Origin: Rhizobium leguminosarum bv. trifolii WSM2297
Lineage (GTDB): Bacteria > Pseudomonadota > Alphaproteobacteria > Rhizobiales > Rhizobiaceae
NCBI RefSeq assembly: GCF_000271845.1
Contig: NZ_JH719395.1
Location: 2,135,131 to 2,199,130 of the forward strand
Length of the DNA: 64,000 nt
Reading direction: 5' to 3'
Shown here: positions 43,659 through 53,457 of the stretch, in pieces
Layout of the letters: every line of letters begins with the position of its first letter
Numbering within the stretch: the stretch's first letter is position 1
Position numbers and translations under genes: made by a program
The notes under the pieces: model-generated
Database searches by the model: none
What the model was told of the DNA's origin: nothing
The model's input: only the letters and a program-made list of their open reading frames with translations

Positions 43659-44582
43659 ATGATCAAATACGCCCTCCGTCGCCTGCTATCGACGATCCCC
43701 GTTCTGTGGATCGCCGTCACAGCCTGCTTTTTCGTTTTGCGCCTTGCCCCCGGCGGCCCGTTCGATGGCGAAAGGCCATTGCCGCCGGTGATCCTGAAAA
43801 ATCTTGCCGTCCACTACAACCTCGACAAGCCGCTGATCCAGCAGTACCTGATCTATGTCGGCGACCTGCTGCGCGGCGATCTCGGCCCCTCCTTTGCGAG
43901 CGAGGATTTCACCGTCGCCCAGCAGATCATGATCGGTCTGCCCTATACCTTCACCATCGGTACGGCTGCCTTCCTGATCGCCATCATCGTCGGCGTCGCC
44001 GTCGGCTGTCTTGGCGCGCTCTACCAGAACAAGGCGCCGGACTATATTCTGGGCGCCCTCATCCTGGTCGGCGTCGTGCTGCCGAACTTCCTGATCGCGC
44101 CGATCCTGCAGCTGATTTTCGGCATCCACCTCGCCTGGTTTCCGGTCGGCGGCTGGGGTGACGGCTCGATCAAGTACCTGATCCTGCCGATCGTCGTTCT
44201 GGCCCTGCCGCATGCCGGCCGCATCTCGCGCATCACCCGCGGCTCGATGATCGAGGTGATGAACCAGAACTTCATCCGCACCGCCAAGGCCAAGGGCATC
44301 GGCCCGCGCCTGACGGTGATGCGCCATGCGCTGAAGCCCGCCCTGATGCCTGTCGTCTCCTATCTGGGTCCGGCGGCAAGCTACCTTCTCACCGGCTCGC
44401 TGGTTGTCGAAAGCATCTTCGGATTGCCCGGCATCGGCCGCTATTTCGTCAACGCGGCGCTGAACCGCGATTACGGCATGGTTCTGGGCACAGTCATCTT
44501 CTACATGGTGCTGATCGTGTTCCTGAACCTTCTGGTCGACATCGCCTATGCCTGGCTGGACCCGAAAGTGAGAAACCGATGA
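43659..44582 (+). CDS. oppB: Oligopeptide ABC transporter permease
   Basis: Inner-membrane permease, 307 residues, six spans. R-L-L-S-T-I-P-V-L-W-I at the N-terminus and the coupling loop with R-T-A-K-A-K-G-I-G then A-L-K-P-A-L-M-P-V are typical of OppB/DppB. P-G-G-P-F-D-G-E-R matches the periplasmic loop of the family. Stop overlaps the oppC start (ATGA). Confidence 0.93.
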   Translation: MIKYALRRLLSTIPVLWIAVTACFFVLRLAPGGPFDGERPLPPVILKNLAVHYNLDKPLIQQYLIYVGDLLRGDLGPSFASEDFTVAQQIMIGLPYTFTIGTAAFLIAIIVGVAVGCLGALYQNKAPDYILGALILVGVVLPNFLIAPILQLIFGIHLAWFPVGGWGDGSIKYLILPIVVLALPHAGRISRITRGSMIEVMNQNFIRTAKAKGIGPRLTVMRHALKPALMPVVSYLGPAASYLLTGSLVVESIFGLPGIGRYFVNAALNRDYGMVLGTVIFYMVLIVFLNLLVDIAYAWLDPKVRNR

Positions 44583-45496
44583 TCCTCAATCCCGCAAAAC
44601 GCGAGCTGCTGGCCCAGGAGCTTCTGGAGGCGGACGGCCTCGCACCCGAAGGCCGCTCTCTGACCAAGGATGCGTTGCGTCGTCTCGGGCGCAACAAGGC
44701 CGCCGTCCTGTCGATTGCCGTCCTGACGCTCTTGATCCTCGCAGCCTTCCTCGGCCCCTGGTTCATTCCCTTCAATTATGAGGATCCGGATTGGGCGGCC
44801 TTCCGCATCCCGCCGTCGATCGAGACAGGCCATTATTTCGGCACCGACCCGAATGGCCGCGATCTTCTCGCCCGCGTCCTCTATGGAACCCGTGTCTCGC
44901 TCGCCGTGGCGCTGACGGCAACCGTCGTCTCGGTCGTCATCGGCGTGCTCTACGGCGCGGTGTCGGGCTATATCGGCGGCAGGCTGGATGCGATCATGAT
45001 GCGCTTCGTCGACATCATGTATGCCCTGCCCTACATCCTCTTCGTCATCCTACTGATGGTGATCTTCGGCCGCAACGTCTACCTGCTCTTTGCCGCGATC
45101 GGGGCGCTGGAATGGCTGACGATGGCCCGCATCGTGCGCGGCCAGACGCTGTCGATCAAACATCGCGAATTCATCGAGGCGGCCCGCGCATCCGGGCAAC
45201 GGCCGTTCAAGATCATCGTCAAGCACATCATCCCGAACCTCGTCGGACCGGTGGTGATCTTCGCGGCGCTGACGGTGCCTGAAATCATCGCCACCGAGAG
45301 CTTCCTGTCCTATCTCGGCTTCGGCGTGCAGGAACCGCTGACCTCGCTCGGCACGCTGATCGCCGAGGGAACAGATGCCATGGAAAGCATGCCCTGGCTC
45401 TTGATCTTCCCGGCCAGCTTCCTCGTGGCGTTGCTGCTCAGCCTGCTGTTCATCGGCGACGGCCTGCGCGACGCGTTCGACCCGAAGGATCGCTAA
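44579..45496 (+). CDS. oppC: Oligopeptide ABC transporter permease
   Basis: Second permease, 305 residues, with the long OppC-type cytoplasmic N-terminus (D-A-L-R-R-L-G-R-N-K-A-A-V) before the first span. H-Y-F-G-T-D-P-N-G-R-D-L-L-A-R-V-L-Y-G is the family signature; the coupling loop reads E-A-A-R-A-S-G-Q-R-P-F-K-I-I. Translationally coupled to oppB by a four-base overlap and separated from oppD by three bases. Confidence 0.94.
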   Translation: MILNPAKRELLAQELLEADGLAPEGRSLTKDALRRLGRNKAAVLSIAVLTLLILAAFLGPWFIPFNYEDPDWAAFRIPPSIETGHYFGTDPNGRDLLARVLYGTRVSLAVALTATVVSVVIGVLYGAVSGYIGGRLDAIMMRFVDIMYALPYILFVILLMVIFGRNVYLLFAAIGALEWLTMARIVRGQTLSIKHREFIEAARASGQRPFKIIVKHIIPNLVGPVVIFAALTVPEIIATESFLSYLGFGVQEPLTSLGTLIAEGTDAMESMPWLLIFPASFLVALLLSLLFIGDGLRDAFDPKDR

Positions 45497-45499
45497 AGA

Positions 45500-46499
45500 A
45501 TGGCCCACGAAACACAAAAAGACGTTCTTCTCGAACTCAAGGACTATTCGATCACCTTCAAGACGCCTGACGGCGAGGTGAAGGCAGTCTCGAACATGAA
45601 CCTCACCGTCCGGCGCGGCGAACGCATCGCTATCGTCGGTGAGTCCGGCTCCGGCAAGAGCCAGACATTCCTCGGCATCATGGGCCTGCTCGCCAAGAAT
45701 GGCAGGACGACGGGGCAGGCATTGCTGGAGGGCAAGGACGTGCTTTCGCTGAAGCCGCGCGAGCTCGATCAGATCCGCGGCAAGGACATGGCCATGGTCT
45801 TCCAGGACCCGATGACCGCCTTGAACCCATCCCTCAAGATCTCCAGGCAGCTGACGGAACAGCTCGAGGTTCACCGCGGCCTGACGGCGCGCGCCGCCTC
45901 CGCGGCAGCCCTCGACATGCTGAAGCGGGTCGGCATCCCCGACCCGACGCGGCGCTTCCACCTGTATCCCCACGAACTCTCCGGCGGCATGCGCCAGCGC
46001 ATCGTCATCGCCATGGCGCTACTCACCAAGCCGAAGCTCCTGATCGCCGATGAGCCGACGACGGCGCTCGACGTCACCATCCAGGCGCAGATCCTCGATC
46101 TCTTCAACGACCTGACGGCGGAGATGAACACGGCGCTGATCATGATCACTCATGATCTTGGCGTCGTCGCCGGCCTCGCCGATCGCGTCGCCGTCATGTA
46201 TGCCGGCCGCATCGTCGAGGAGGCGCCGGTCGACGAACTCTTCGACAACCCGGCCCATCCCTATACGGCGGCGCTGCATGCCTCGATCCCGCGCCCCGAC
46301 CAGGATGTCGACGACCTCGTCGTCATCCCCGGGCGTCCGCCGAACCTGCAGCACCTGCCGAAGGGTTGCAATTTCTCGCCGCGCTGTTCGCAGGTCCAGG
46401 ATGATTGCATCGACCGTCCGCCGCCGCTCGAAATCCTGGCGCCGCGCCACTGCGCCGCCTGTTACCACCCCTTCCCGCGTCGTGAGGAACTGCTGAACC

Positions 46500-46507
<8 letters not shown>
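45500..46507 (+). CDS. oppD: Oligopeptide ABC transporter ATP-binding protein
   Basis: ATPase subunit, 335 residues. Walker A G-E-S-G-S-G-K-S-Q, signature L-S-G-G-M-R-Q-R, Walker B L-L-I-A-D-E-P-T-T-A-L-D, switch H-D-L-G. The C-terminal oligopeptide-transporter domain has the Cys cluster C-N-F-S-P-R-C ... C ... C typical of OppD. Overlaps oppF by eight bases. Confidence 0.95.
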
Positions 46508-47486
<979 letters not shown>

Positions 47487-47619
47487 GCGGCCACACAACG
47501 TCAGGATGAAGCGCTCGGAAAAGCGGACTTATTTTGGGTTCTAAAGTCCCCGATAAGAAAGATTTATCTGAGCACATGGTATCCGTTTTCCGCCCAATCA
47601 TGGGCTGGGGAACGCATAT

Positions 47620-47961
47620 ATGAAATCGAAACTATCAGGATTGATCGCGGTTGCCGCCGCGATTATCGCTGCCTCCGCCGTTTCGGCGCGTGCCGAAGAT
47701 TTGAAGTTCAAGCTCACCAACGGAACGAATTCGGTCCTGGAACGCTTCTACAGCGCGCCGACCGGAGTCGACAACTGGGAAGAAGACGTCTTCGGCGACG
47801 GCGTTCTCAATCCGGGGGAAAGCATCGACATCACCATCGCCGATGGCCGCACCGTCTGCAAATACGACATGCGCTTCGAGTTCGAGGAAGGCTCAAACCT
47901 CGCCGCCACCGAAGATACGCAGGATCTTTGCCAAATGGGCAGCTACACCATCCACGAATAA
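47620..47961 (+). CDS. Small exported conserved protein
   Basis: A 113-residue protein with a signal peptide (M-K-S-K-L-S-G-L-I-A-V-A-A-A-I-I-A-A-S, cleavage after A-R-A). The mature part, about 88 residues, looks all-beta: F-K-L-T-N-G-T-N-S-V-L-E-R-F-Y-S, W-E-E-D-V-F-G, N-P-G-E-S-I-D-I-T-I-A-D-G and two Cys that may pair. Related proteins are common in rhizobia without known function. A RIME-like repeat follows. Confidence 0.72.
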   Translation: MKSKLSGLIAVAAAIIAASAVSARAEDLKFKLTNGTNSVLERFYSAPTGVDNWEEDVFGDGVLNPGESIDITIADGRTVCKYDMRFEFEEGSNLAATEDTQDLCQMGSYTIHE

Positions 47962-47990
47962 ACGGGCTTAGCCAGCGCCCGCCTTCGCCT

Positions 47991-48096
47991 AATGTATGTC
48001 GCCCGGAAATGTACCGCGGTTCCGGGATAACGACATGCATAAAAACAAAGAGCTAAAGCGCGTCGCATGAATCAATTTCGATGCGGGGCGCTTTAG
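47991..48096. repeat. RIME-like repeat, copy 2
   Basis: Shares with the copy at 22680-22770 the block GCATAAAAACAA.GAGC.AAAGCGCG and the terminal GCGCTTTAG. First palindrome ATGTCG-CCCGGAA / TTCCGGG-CGACAT is interrupted and diverged; second is AGCTAAAGCGC / GCGCTTTAGCT. Confidence 0.72.
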
Positions 48097-48193
48097 CTCG
48101 CAAAGGCGGGCTTTTCGTGTGCCGCGAGATCAACGCTTGTCACTCCGCCCGGCTCCGCGTATCAGCGATGAAGAGCAATGCCGGGAGGACAAG

Positions 48194-49114
48194 GTGAGCA
48201 GACGGTTTCTATCGATCGGTGAATGCATGGTGGAGCTGTCGCAGGCAGGTGACGGCCTGCTGCGCAAAGGTTTCGCCGGCGATACTTTCAACACCGCCTG
48301 GTATGCCCGCGCCTGCCTTGGCCCCGACTGGTCGGTCGATTATTTCACGGCGCTCGGCGACGACGCCATGTCGGATGAGATGGCGGCCTTCATCGACAAG
48401 GCAGGCATCGGCACCAGCCTCATCCGCCGCATCAAGGGCAAGACGCCCGGCCTTTACATGATCAATCTGAAGAACGGCGAGCGCTCCTTCAGCTACTGGC
48501 GCGACAGTTCGGCCGCCCGCAGCCTGGCCGCCGATCCCGACCAACTGCGTGAGGCGGTCGAAAGCGCCGATGTCGTCTATTTCTCCGGCATCACCCTTGC
48601 CATCCTGCCGCAGGAGGATGCCACGACGCTGCTCGCCGAAATCCGCCGCGCCAAGGCCGCCGGCAAGCTCGTGGTGTTCGACCCGAACATCCGTCCCCGC
48701 CTCTGGTCGAGTTATGACATCATGCACGCGACGATCAGCGAGGGCGCCCGCTCCTCGGTGCTGGTCATGCCGAGCTTCGACGACGAGGCCGCCCATTTCG
48801 GCGACGATTCCATCGACGCGACGATCCACCGCTATCACGCGCTCGGCGCCGCCAACATTGTTGTCAAGAATGGCGCGGACGGCGTCAGATTGAATTTTTC
48901 CGGCGATGAGACCTTCGTCCCGGCGGTAAAGGTGGAGACGGTAATCGATACCACCAGTGCCGGCGACAGTTTTAACGGCGCCTTCCTCGCACACTATCTT
49001 GAAACCGGGGAAGCAACCGCAGCCGCCGGCTTTGCCGCAGGCGTTGCAGCCCGCGTCGTCAGCGAACACGGCGCTTTGGTGGCAAAGGAAAAACTTGGAT
49101 TGAACGGCGGCTGA
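48194..49114 (+). CDS. kdgK: 2-keto-3-deoxygluconate kinase (PfkB family)
   Basis: Phosphorylates 2-dehydro-3-deoxygluconate in Entner-Doudoroff-linked sugar-acid catabolism. 306 residues from GTG 48194, preceded by GGGAGG; the frame upstream to 48119 reads through the repeat tail. PfkB motifs: G-E-C-M-V-E-L near the N-terminus, F-A-G-D-T-F-N-T-A substrate loop, and the C-terminal D-T-T-S-A-G-D-S-F-N-G-A-F with catalytic Asp. Y-W-R-D-S-S-A-A-R is typical of KDG kinases. No uronate pathway genes nearby. Confidence 0.88.
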   Translation: MSRRFLSIGECMVELSQAGDGLLRKGFAGDTFNTAWYARACLGPDWSVDYFTALGDDAMSDEMAAFIDKAGIGTSLIRRIKGKTPGLYMINLKNGERSFSYWRDSSAARSLAADPDQLREAVESADVVYFSGITLAILPQEDATTLLAEIRRAKAAGKLVVFDPNIRPRLWSSYDIMHATISEGARSSVLVMPSFDDEAAHFGDDSIDATIHRYHALGAANIVVKNGADGVRLNFSGDETFVPAVKVETVIDTTSAGDSFNGAFLAHYLETGEATAAAGFAAGVAARVVSEHGALVAKEKLGLNGG

Positions 49115-49198
49115 GCCCGCGCATGCCAACTGTAGGCCTGCGCGCGGAATCGCTCTCGCGCCAGGTCGATATTTTGGCCCCCTTGAGGGGATGAAAAA

Positions 49199-49390
49199 TC
49201 AGGACTTCGTCGGCCGATCGGACTCGCGAACCGCCTCGTCATGGTACCAGCAACTATCGAGTGCCGCGTCGCAGACGTCAGCTGCCTCGCGTTCCATCAG
49301 CCGGGCGCGTTCAAACCGGTTGGCGGTCCGCGTCGGCTTGACGGGAAACTGATAAATCGTTGCGGATTCACGATGGAAACCGGTGGGCAT
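49199..49390 (-). CDS. gstI: Glutamine synthetase translation inhibitor-like protein (DUF2735)
   Basis: A 63-residue protein starting M-P-T-G-F-H-R-E-S-A-T-I-Y-Q-F-P, the DUF2735 signature, with GGAGG upstream of ATG 49390. It is divergent from glnII, the arrangement described in R. leguminosarum, where the 63-codon gstI lies upstream of glnII and inhibits its translation. Length, sequence start and position all agree. The intergenic region carries tandem NtrC-like boxes near this gene's promoter, which fits reported NtrC repression of gstI. Confidence 0.85.
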   Translation of the reverse strand: MPTGFHRESATIYQFPVKPTRTANRFERARLMEREAADVCDAALDSCWYHDEAVRESDRPTKS

Positions 49391-49447
49391 GAGATCGCCT
49401 CCATTCAATTCGGCGCATCGACATTCAAGATCACGACCATAGCATGA

Positions 49448-49484
49448 TGCACATAGTTTATGCAAATTGCACAAAATATATGCA
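49448..49484. promoter_or_regulatory. Two tandem NtrC-like boxes
   Basis: TGCACATAGTTTATGCA (49448-49464) and TGCACAAAATATATGCA (49468-49484) both have the 17-bp TGCAC-N7-ATGCA form of NtrC sites; their centres are 20 bp apart, on one helix face. They lie 58-94 bases before gstI and about 235-270 bases upstream of the sigma-54 promoter of glnII. Confidence 0.6.
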
Positions 49485-49716
49485 CTCTAATATTATGATT
49501 GATCAATATGCTGAACCCGTCGTGGGCGTCCGCCTATTTGTTCAACATGTCATCACTTCAGGCTAACGCCGAAATTTTCATCTGGTTCCACAGCGAAAAA
49601 TCCGCTTTCTTCCTGCCGATAAGGGCTGCGGCCGTCAAAAAAATGCTGTTTGGGCAAAGGAAAAATATATGTCGGGGCGGCCGGTTTGCGATTTTTTCTT
49701 TCCCCCAGGGCGAAAC

Positions 49717-49732
49717 TGGCACGCTACATGCT
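49717..49732 (+). promoter_or_regulatory. Sigma-54 promoter of glnII
   Basis: TGGCACGCTACATGCT has the -24 GG (49718-49719) and -12 GC (49730-49731) ten bases apart, matching the consensus TGGCACG-N4-TTGC apart from one base. It lies 91 bases before the glnII ATG. Confidence 0.82.
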
Positions 49733-49822
49733 TCAATAGGTATATCCCCTGGCGGTCGGATGCGCTTGCGCGCCGAGATCGTCTCCGGATTTGCTCACCT
49801 TCGTCGCATTGAGAGAGTCACG

Positions 49823-50863
49823 ATGACAAAATATAAGCTCGAGTATATTTGGCTCGATGGGTACACTCCGGTACCGAACCTGCGTGGCAAGACGCAGATC
49901 AAGGAATTCGACGTATTCCCGACGCTGGAACAGCTTCCGCTCTGGGGCTTCGACGGTTCGTCGACCATGCAGGCCGAAGGCCGCAGCTCCGATTGCGTGC
50001 TGAAGCCGGTCGCCATCTATCCCGACCCGGCCCGCACCAATGGCGTGCTCGTGATGTGCGAAGTCATGATGCCGGATGGCGTCACGCCGCACGCGAGCAA
50101 CGCTCGCGCCACCATCCTTGACGACGAAGATGCCTGGTTCGGCTTCGAGCAGGAATATTTCTTCTACCAGAACGGCCGTCCGCTCGGCTTCCCCGAGCAG
50201 GGCTATCCGGCTCCGCAGGGCCCGTATTACACCGGCGTCGGTTATTCTAACGTCGGCGACGTCGCCCGCGAAATCGTCGAAGAACATCTCGACCTCTGCC
50301 TCGCCGCCGGCATCAACCACGAAGGCATCAATGCCGAAGTGGCCAAGGGCCAGTGGGAATTCCAGATTTTCGGCAAAGGCTCCAAGCGCGCAGCCGACCA
50401 GATCTGGATGGCGCGCTATCTCCTGCAGCGCCTGACCGAAAAGTACGGCATCGACATCGAGTATCACTGCAAGCCGCTCGGCGACACCGACTGGAACGGT
50501 TCGGGCATGCATTGCAACTTCTCGACCAAGTTCATGCGCGAAGTCGGCGGCAAGGAATATTTCGAAGCGCTGATGGCGCAGTTCGACAAGAACCTGATGG
50601 ACCACATCTCGGTCTACGGTCCTGACAACGACAAGCGCCTAACCGGCAAGCACGAGACGGCTCCGTGGAACAAGTTCTCCTACGGCGTTGCCGACCGTGG
50701 CGCCTCGATCCGCGTCCCGCACTCCTTCGTCAAGAACGACTATAAGGGCTATCTGGAAGATCGCCGCCCGAACTCGCAGGGCTGCCCCTACCAGATCGCT
50801 TCGCAGGTTCTGAAGACGATTTCGGAAGTTCCGCTCGCCGGTTCGGCTTCCGCAGCCGCCTAA
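49823..50863 (+). CDS. glnII: Glutamine synthetase II
   Basis: Eukaryotic-type glutamine synthetase: ATP, glutamate and ammonia give glutamine. The 346-residue protein has family-typical length. M-T-K-Y-K-L-E-Y-I-W-L-D-G-Y start; W-G-F-D-G-S-S-T beta-grasp segment; E-Q-E-Y-F-F metal Glu pair; N-G-S-G-M-H-C-N-F-S; N-K-F-S-Y-G-V-A-D-R-G-A-S-I-R. Nitrogen control is visible in the 5' region (sigma-54 promoter, NtrC boxes), with an additional layer from divergent gstI. A terminator follows. ATG 49823 was chosen by family start; the frame opening at 49499 includes the promoter. Confidence 0.97.
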   Translation: MTKYKLEYIWLDGYTPVPNLRGKTQIKEFDVFPTLEQLPLWGFDGSSTMQAEGRSSDCVLKPVAIYPDPARTNGVLVMCEVMMPDGVTPHASNARATILDDEDAWFGFEQEYFFYQNGRPLGFPEQGYPAPQGPYYTGVGYSNVGDVAREIVEEHLDLCLAAGINHEGINAEVAKGQWEFQIFGKGSKRAADQIWMARYLLQRLTEKYGIDIEYHCKPLGDTDWNGSGMHCNFSTKFMREVGGKEYFEALMAQFDKNLMDHISVYGPDNDKRLTGKHETAPWNKFSYGVADRGASIRVPHSFVKNDYKGYLEDRRPNSQGCPYQIASQVLKTISEVPLAGSASAAA

Positions 50864-50873
50864 CCTCCCAAGC

Positions 50874-50905
50874 GGCGCCGGTCCACGACCGGCGCCGTCC
50901 TTCCG
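50874..50905 (+). terminator. Rho-independent terminator after glnII
   Basis: GGCGCCGGTC (50874-50883) and GACCGGCGCC (50887-50896) form a 10-bp stem with loop CAC, followed by GTCCTTCC. Confidence 0.75.
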
Positions 50906-51098
50906 CATGAAGATCACGATCGGCCGCTGACATATTCGCGGCGATCGAGCCGCTGAACGCCCCGCAAACGCTGGCATGCGGCTGTAATATTTCCATCATG
51001 GTCATGCCTCAAAATAGGCAAGCGGGAATCGCCGTTCCGGAACCCCGCTTTGGGGTTGAGCGTTGGCATATCGATGCAACGCGGATGGAAATCGTGAC

Positions 51099-52280
51099 AT
51101 GCTGCAACGTCCGGCAAACACTCATAGCGACGAGAGCTGGGCCAATGCCGCAGCCGCCGGCAACCTCCCGGAACGACTGGTGATCGTCACCGACGCCTGG
51201 CACCCGCAGGTCAACGGCGTCGTGCGCTCGATCGAGAACACCAATCGCGAACTGGCCAAGATGGGCGTAGCGGTTTCGATGGTGACCCCCGAGCGTTTCC
51301 ACAGCATCCCGTGCCCGACCTATCCCGAGATCCGCCTGTCGATTGCCAATTATCGCCGCATCGCCCGCGAGATCGAAAAACACAATCCCTCCTACGTGCA
51401 TATTGCCACCGAAGGGCCGCTGGGGCTCACCGCCCGCCGCTGGTGCCTGCGCAAGCGCATGCCCTTCTCGACCAGCTATCACACGCGCTTTCCCGAATAT
51501 GTTTCCGCTCGCCTGCCAATTCCCCAGAGTTGGCTTTATGCCTTCGTACGCTGGTTCCACAATGGCGGCGCCGGGTGCATGGTCGCGACGCCGAGCCTTG
51601 CTCGCGAACTGTCGGCCCGCGGCATCAAAAACTTGATGCCCTGGACCCGGGGCATCGACGCCACGCAATTCCACCCCATGCCGCTCGAGGACCAGCCATT
51701 CGGCCTTCCTCGTCCGATCTTCATGACGGTCGGCCGCGTCGCGTTGGAAAAGAACCTGCCGGCCTTTCTCGATCTCGACCTGCCAGGTTCGAAGGTCGTC
51801 GTCGGCGATGGCCCGGCACGCGCCGAGCTGGAACAGCGATATCCAGACGTGCGCTTTACCGGTGTGAAATTCGGCGAGGATCTGGCGAAAGCCTATGCCC
51901 AGGCCGACGTCTTTGTCTTTCCCTCGCTCACCGACACCTTCGGCAATACCATCCTCGAAGCACTGGCATCGGGTGTGCCGGTCGCAGCCTATCCCGTCAC
52001 CGGTCCGCTTGATATCATCGGCGAAGACAGGGAGGTCGGCGCGCTCGACCGGGACCTCCAGGTCGCCTGCCTTGCCGCCCTCTCCGCGTCGCGAACCAAG
52101 GCGCGTGAGCTTGCCATGCAATATTCCTGGGAAGCGGCGACGACGCAATTCATCAACAATATTCGCGCCGCCAATGGCGTCATCACGCCGAAATGGAAGA
52201 AGGCCTGGCAATTTGCCAAGTCGCTGCCAAGAGGCAGAAAGCCCGGCGAAACCGCCGGGCCTCTCCCCTCCGCAGACTGA
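51099..52280 (+). CDS. Glycosyltransferase family 4 protein
   Basis: Predicted GT-B fold transferase of 393 residues. The N-terminal acceptor domain (V-I-V-T-D-A-W-H-P-Q-V-N-G-V-V-R-S) and C-terminal donor domain (F-M-T-V-G-R-V-A-L-E-K-N-L-P, then the E-x7-E-like P-S-L-T-D-T-F-G-N-T-I-L-E-A-L-A-S-G-V-P-V-A-A) are clear. The start resembles diacylglycerol glycosyltransferases of rhizobia, such as Agrobacterium Agt, which make phosphate-free membrane glycolipids, but that substrate is only a guess. ATG 51099 has GGATGGA upstream. Convergent with the esterase gene. Confidence 0.8.
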   Translation: MLQRPANTHSDESWANAAAAGNLPERLVIVTDAWHPQVNGVVRSIENTNRELAKMGVAVSMVTPERFHSIPCPTYPEIRLSIANYRRIAREIEKHNPSYVHIATEGPLGLTARRWCLRKRMPFSTSYHTRFPEYVSARLPIPQSWLYAFVRWFHNGGAGCMVATPSLARELSARGIKNLMPWTRGIDATQFHPMPLEDQPFGLPRPIFMTVGRVALEKNLPAFLDLDLPGSKVVVGDGPARAELEQRYPDVRFTGVKFGEDLAKAYAQADVFVFPSLTDTFGNTILEALASGVPVAAYPVTGPLDIIGEDREVGALDRDLQVACLAALSASRTKARELAMQYSWEAATTQFINNIRAANGVITPKWKKAWQFAKSLPRGRKPGETAGPLPSAD

Positions 52281-52286
52281 TCGCCC

Positions 52287-53300
52287 TTACTTATGCAAAG
52301 CGTTGCGAAGCGTGTCGTTCGCGACGGCGATCGCGCTGCGCGCAGCAGGTGTTTCGGCGATAGCGTTCAGCAGCACAAAGTCGTGGATCGTGCCGTTGTA
52401 ACGCATCGACGTGACGCGAACGCCGGCCTGGCTGAGCTTGCGGGCATAGGCTTCGCCCTCGTCGCGCAGCACGTCATTTTCGTCGACGATGACGAGCGCC
52501 GGCGGCAGGCCGTTCAACTGCTCCAGCGATGCCTGCAGCGGCGAAGCCGTCGGCTCCTTGCGCTTGGCCTCATCAGGCAGGTAGGCGTTCCAGAACCACT
52601 TCATTGCTTCCTTGGTCAGCCACGGCCCATCGGCGAACTCATTGTAGGAGCCATTGTCGAAATTGGCGTCGGTAACAGGATAGAACAGCACTTGCTGGTC
52701 GATGGCAGGACCGCCGCGTTCCTTGGCAAGCAGCGTTACCACCGCCGCCATGTTGCCGCCGACACTGTCACCTGCGACCGCGAGCCTGCTGGCGTCGACA
52801 TTGAATTCCTTGGCATGCTCGGCGACATATTTGGTCGCGGCATAGGCCTGCTCGATGGCGACAGGATAGCGGGCTTCCGGGGCGAGTTCGTAATCGACGA
52901 AGACGACGGCGGCATTAGCGCCATTGGCGATTTCGCGCACCAGCCGGTCATGCGTATCCGCATCACCCAGCACCCAGCCGCCGCCATGGAAATAGAGGAT
53001 GACCGGCAGCGTGTCCTTGGCATGTTCCGGGCGGACGATGCGCAGCTTGATGCTACCTGTCGGGCCCGCCTTGATGACCCTGTCCTCTTCCTGCGCGGCA
53101 AGCTTCTTGACGTCGCCCTTCTGGGCCCCGGCCAGAACATTGCGGGCATCGGCCGGCGACAGCGTGTAGATCGGCTTACCACCGGCAAGGCCGTCGATGA
53201 ATGTCTGCGTTGTCGGCTCCAGCACCGGATCGGCAAGCGCGCCAGCGGCGGAGGCTGCCAGGAGTGCCACTGCGGAGACGGCGGTTTTGATGGTCGACAT
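52287..53300 (-). CDS. Secreted alpha/beta hydrolase (hormone-sensitive-lipase family esterase)
   Basis: Exported esterase-like enzyme of 337 residues with a signal peptide (I-K-T-A-V-S-A-V-A-L-L-A-A-S-A-A-G-A-L-A). HSL-family oxyanion motif H-G-G-G-W near residue 113, nucleophile Ser in G-D-S-V-G-G-N, acid Asp in D-E-N-D-V-L and His in T-I-H-D-F form a complete triad. ATG 53300 follows GAGGACAAG. Divergent from an OhrR/MarR-type regulator with two inverted operator-like sites between them, so probably controlled by it. Natural substrate unknown. Confidence 0.87.
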   Translation of the reverse strand: MSTIKTAVSAVALLAASAAGALADPVLEPTTQTFIDGLAGGKPIYTLSPADARNVLAGAQKGDVKKLAAQEEDRVIKAGPTGSIKLRIVRPEHAKDTLPVILYFHGGGWVLGDADTHDRLVREIANGANAAVVFVDYELAPEARYPVAIEQAYAATKYVAEHAKEFNVDASRLAVAGDSVGGNMAAVVTLLAKERGGPAIDQQVLFYPVTDANFDNGSYNEFADGPWLTKEAMKWFWNAYLPDEAKRKEPTASPLQASLEQLNGLPPALVIVDENDVLRDEGEAYARKLSQAGVRVTSMRYNGTIHDFVLLNAIAETPAARSAIAVANDTLRNALHK

Positions 53301-53338
53301 TGTCTTGTCCTCTCGGTTTGATGTTCGTTCTGAACTCG

Positions 53339-53435
53339 ATTTATATCGCGCACGATTATTTATAGGACAACTTAAATTTTGGCATGCCTGCCGTGCAGAA
53401 AACACGCTTGCGATTATTTATCGCACGATATAAAT
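53339..53435. promoter_or_regulatory. Paired operator-like palindromes between esterase and MarR genes
   Basis: Site 1 (53339-53363) and site 2 (53413-53435) are in opposite orientation and share the ten-base word ATTTATATCG (site 1, plus strand; site 2, minus strand). Site 2 has a core palindrome TATCG-CA-CGATA. One site sits near each divergent start codon. Confidence 0.55.
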
Positions 53436-53457
53436 TTGTTCAGTTCTGGAGGTGACC

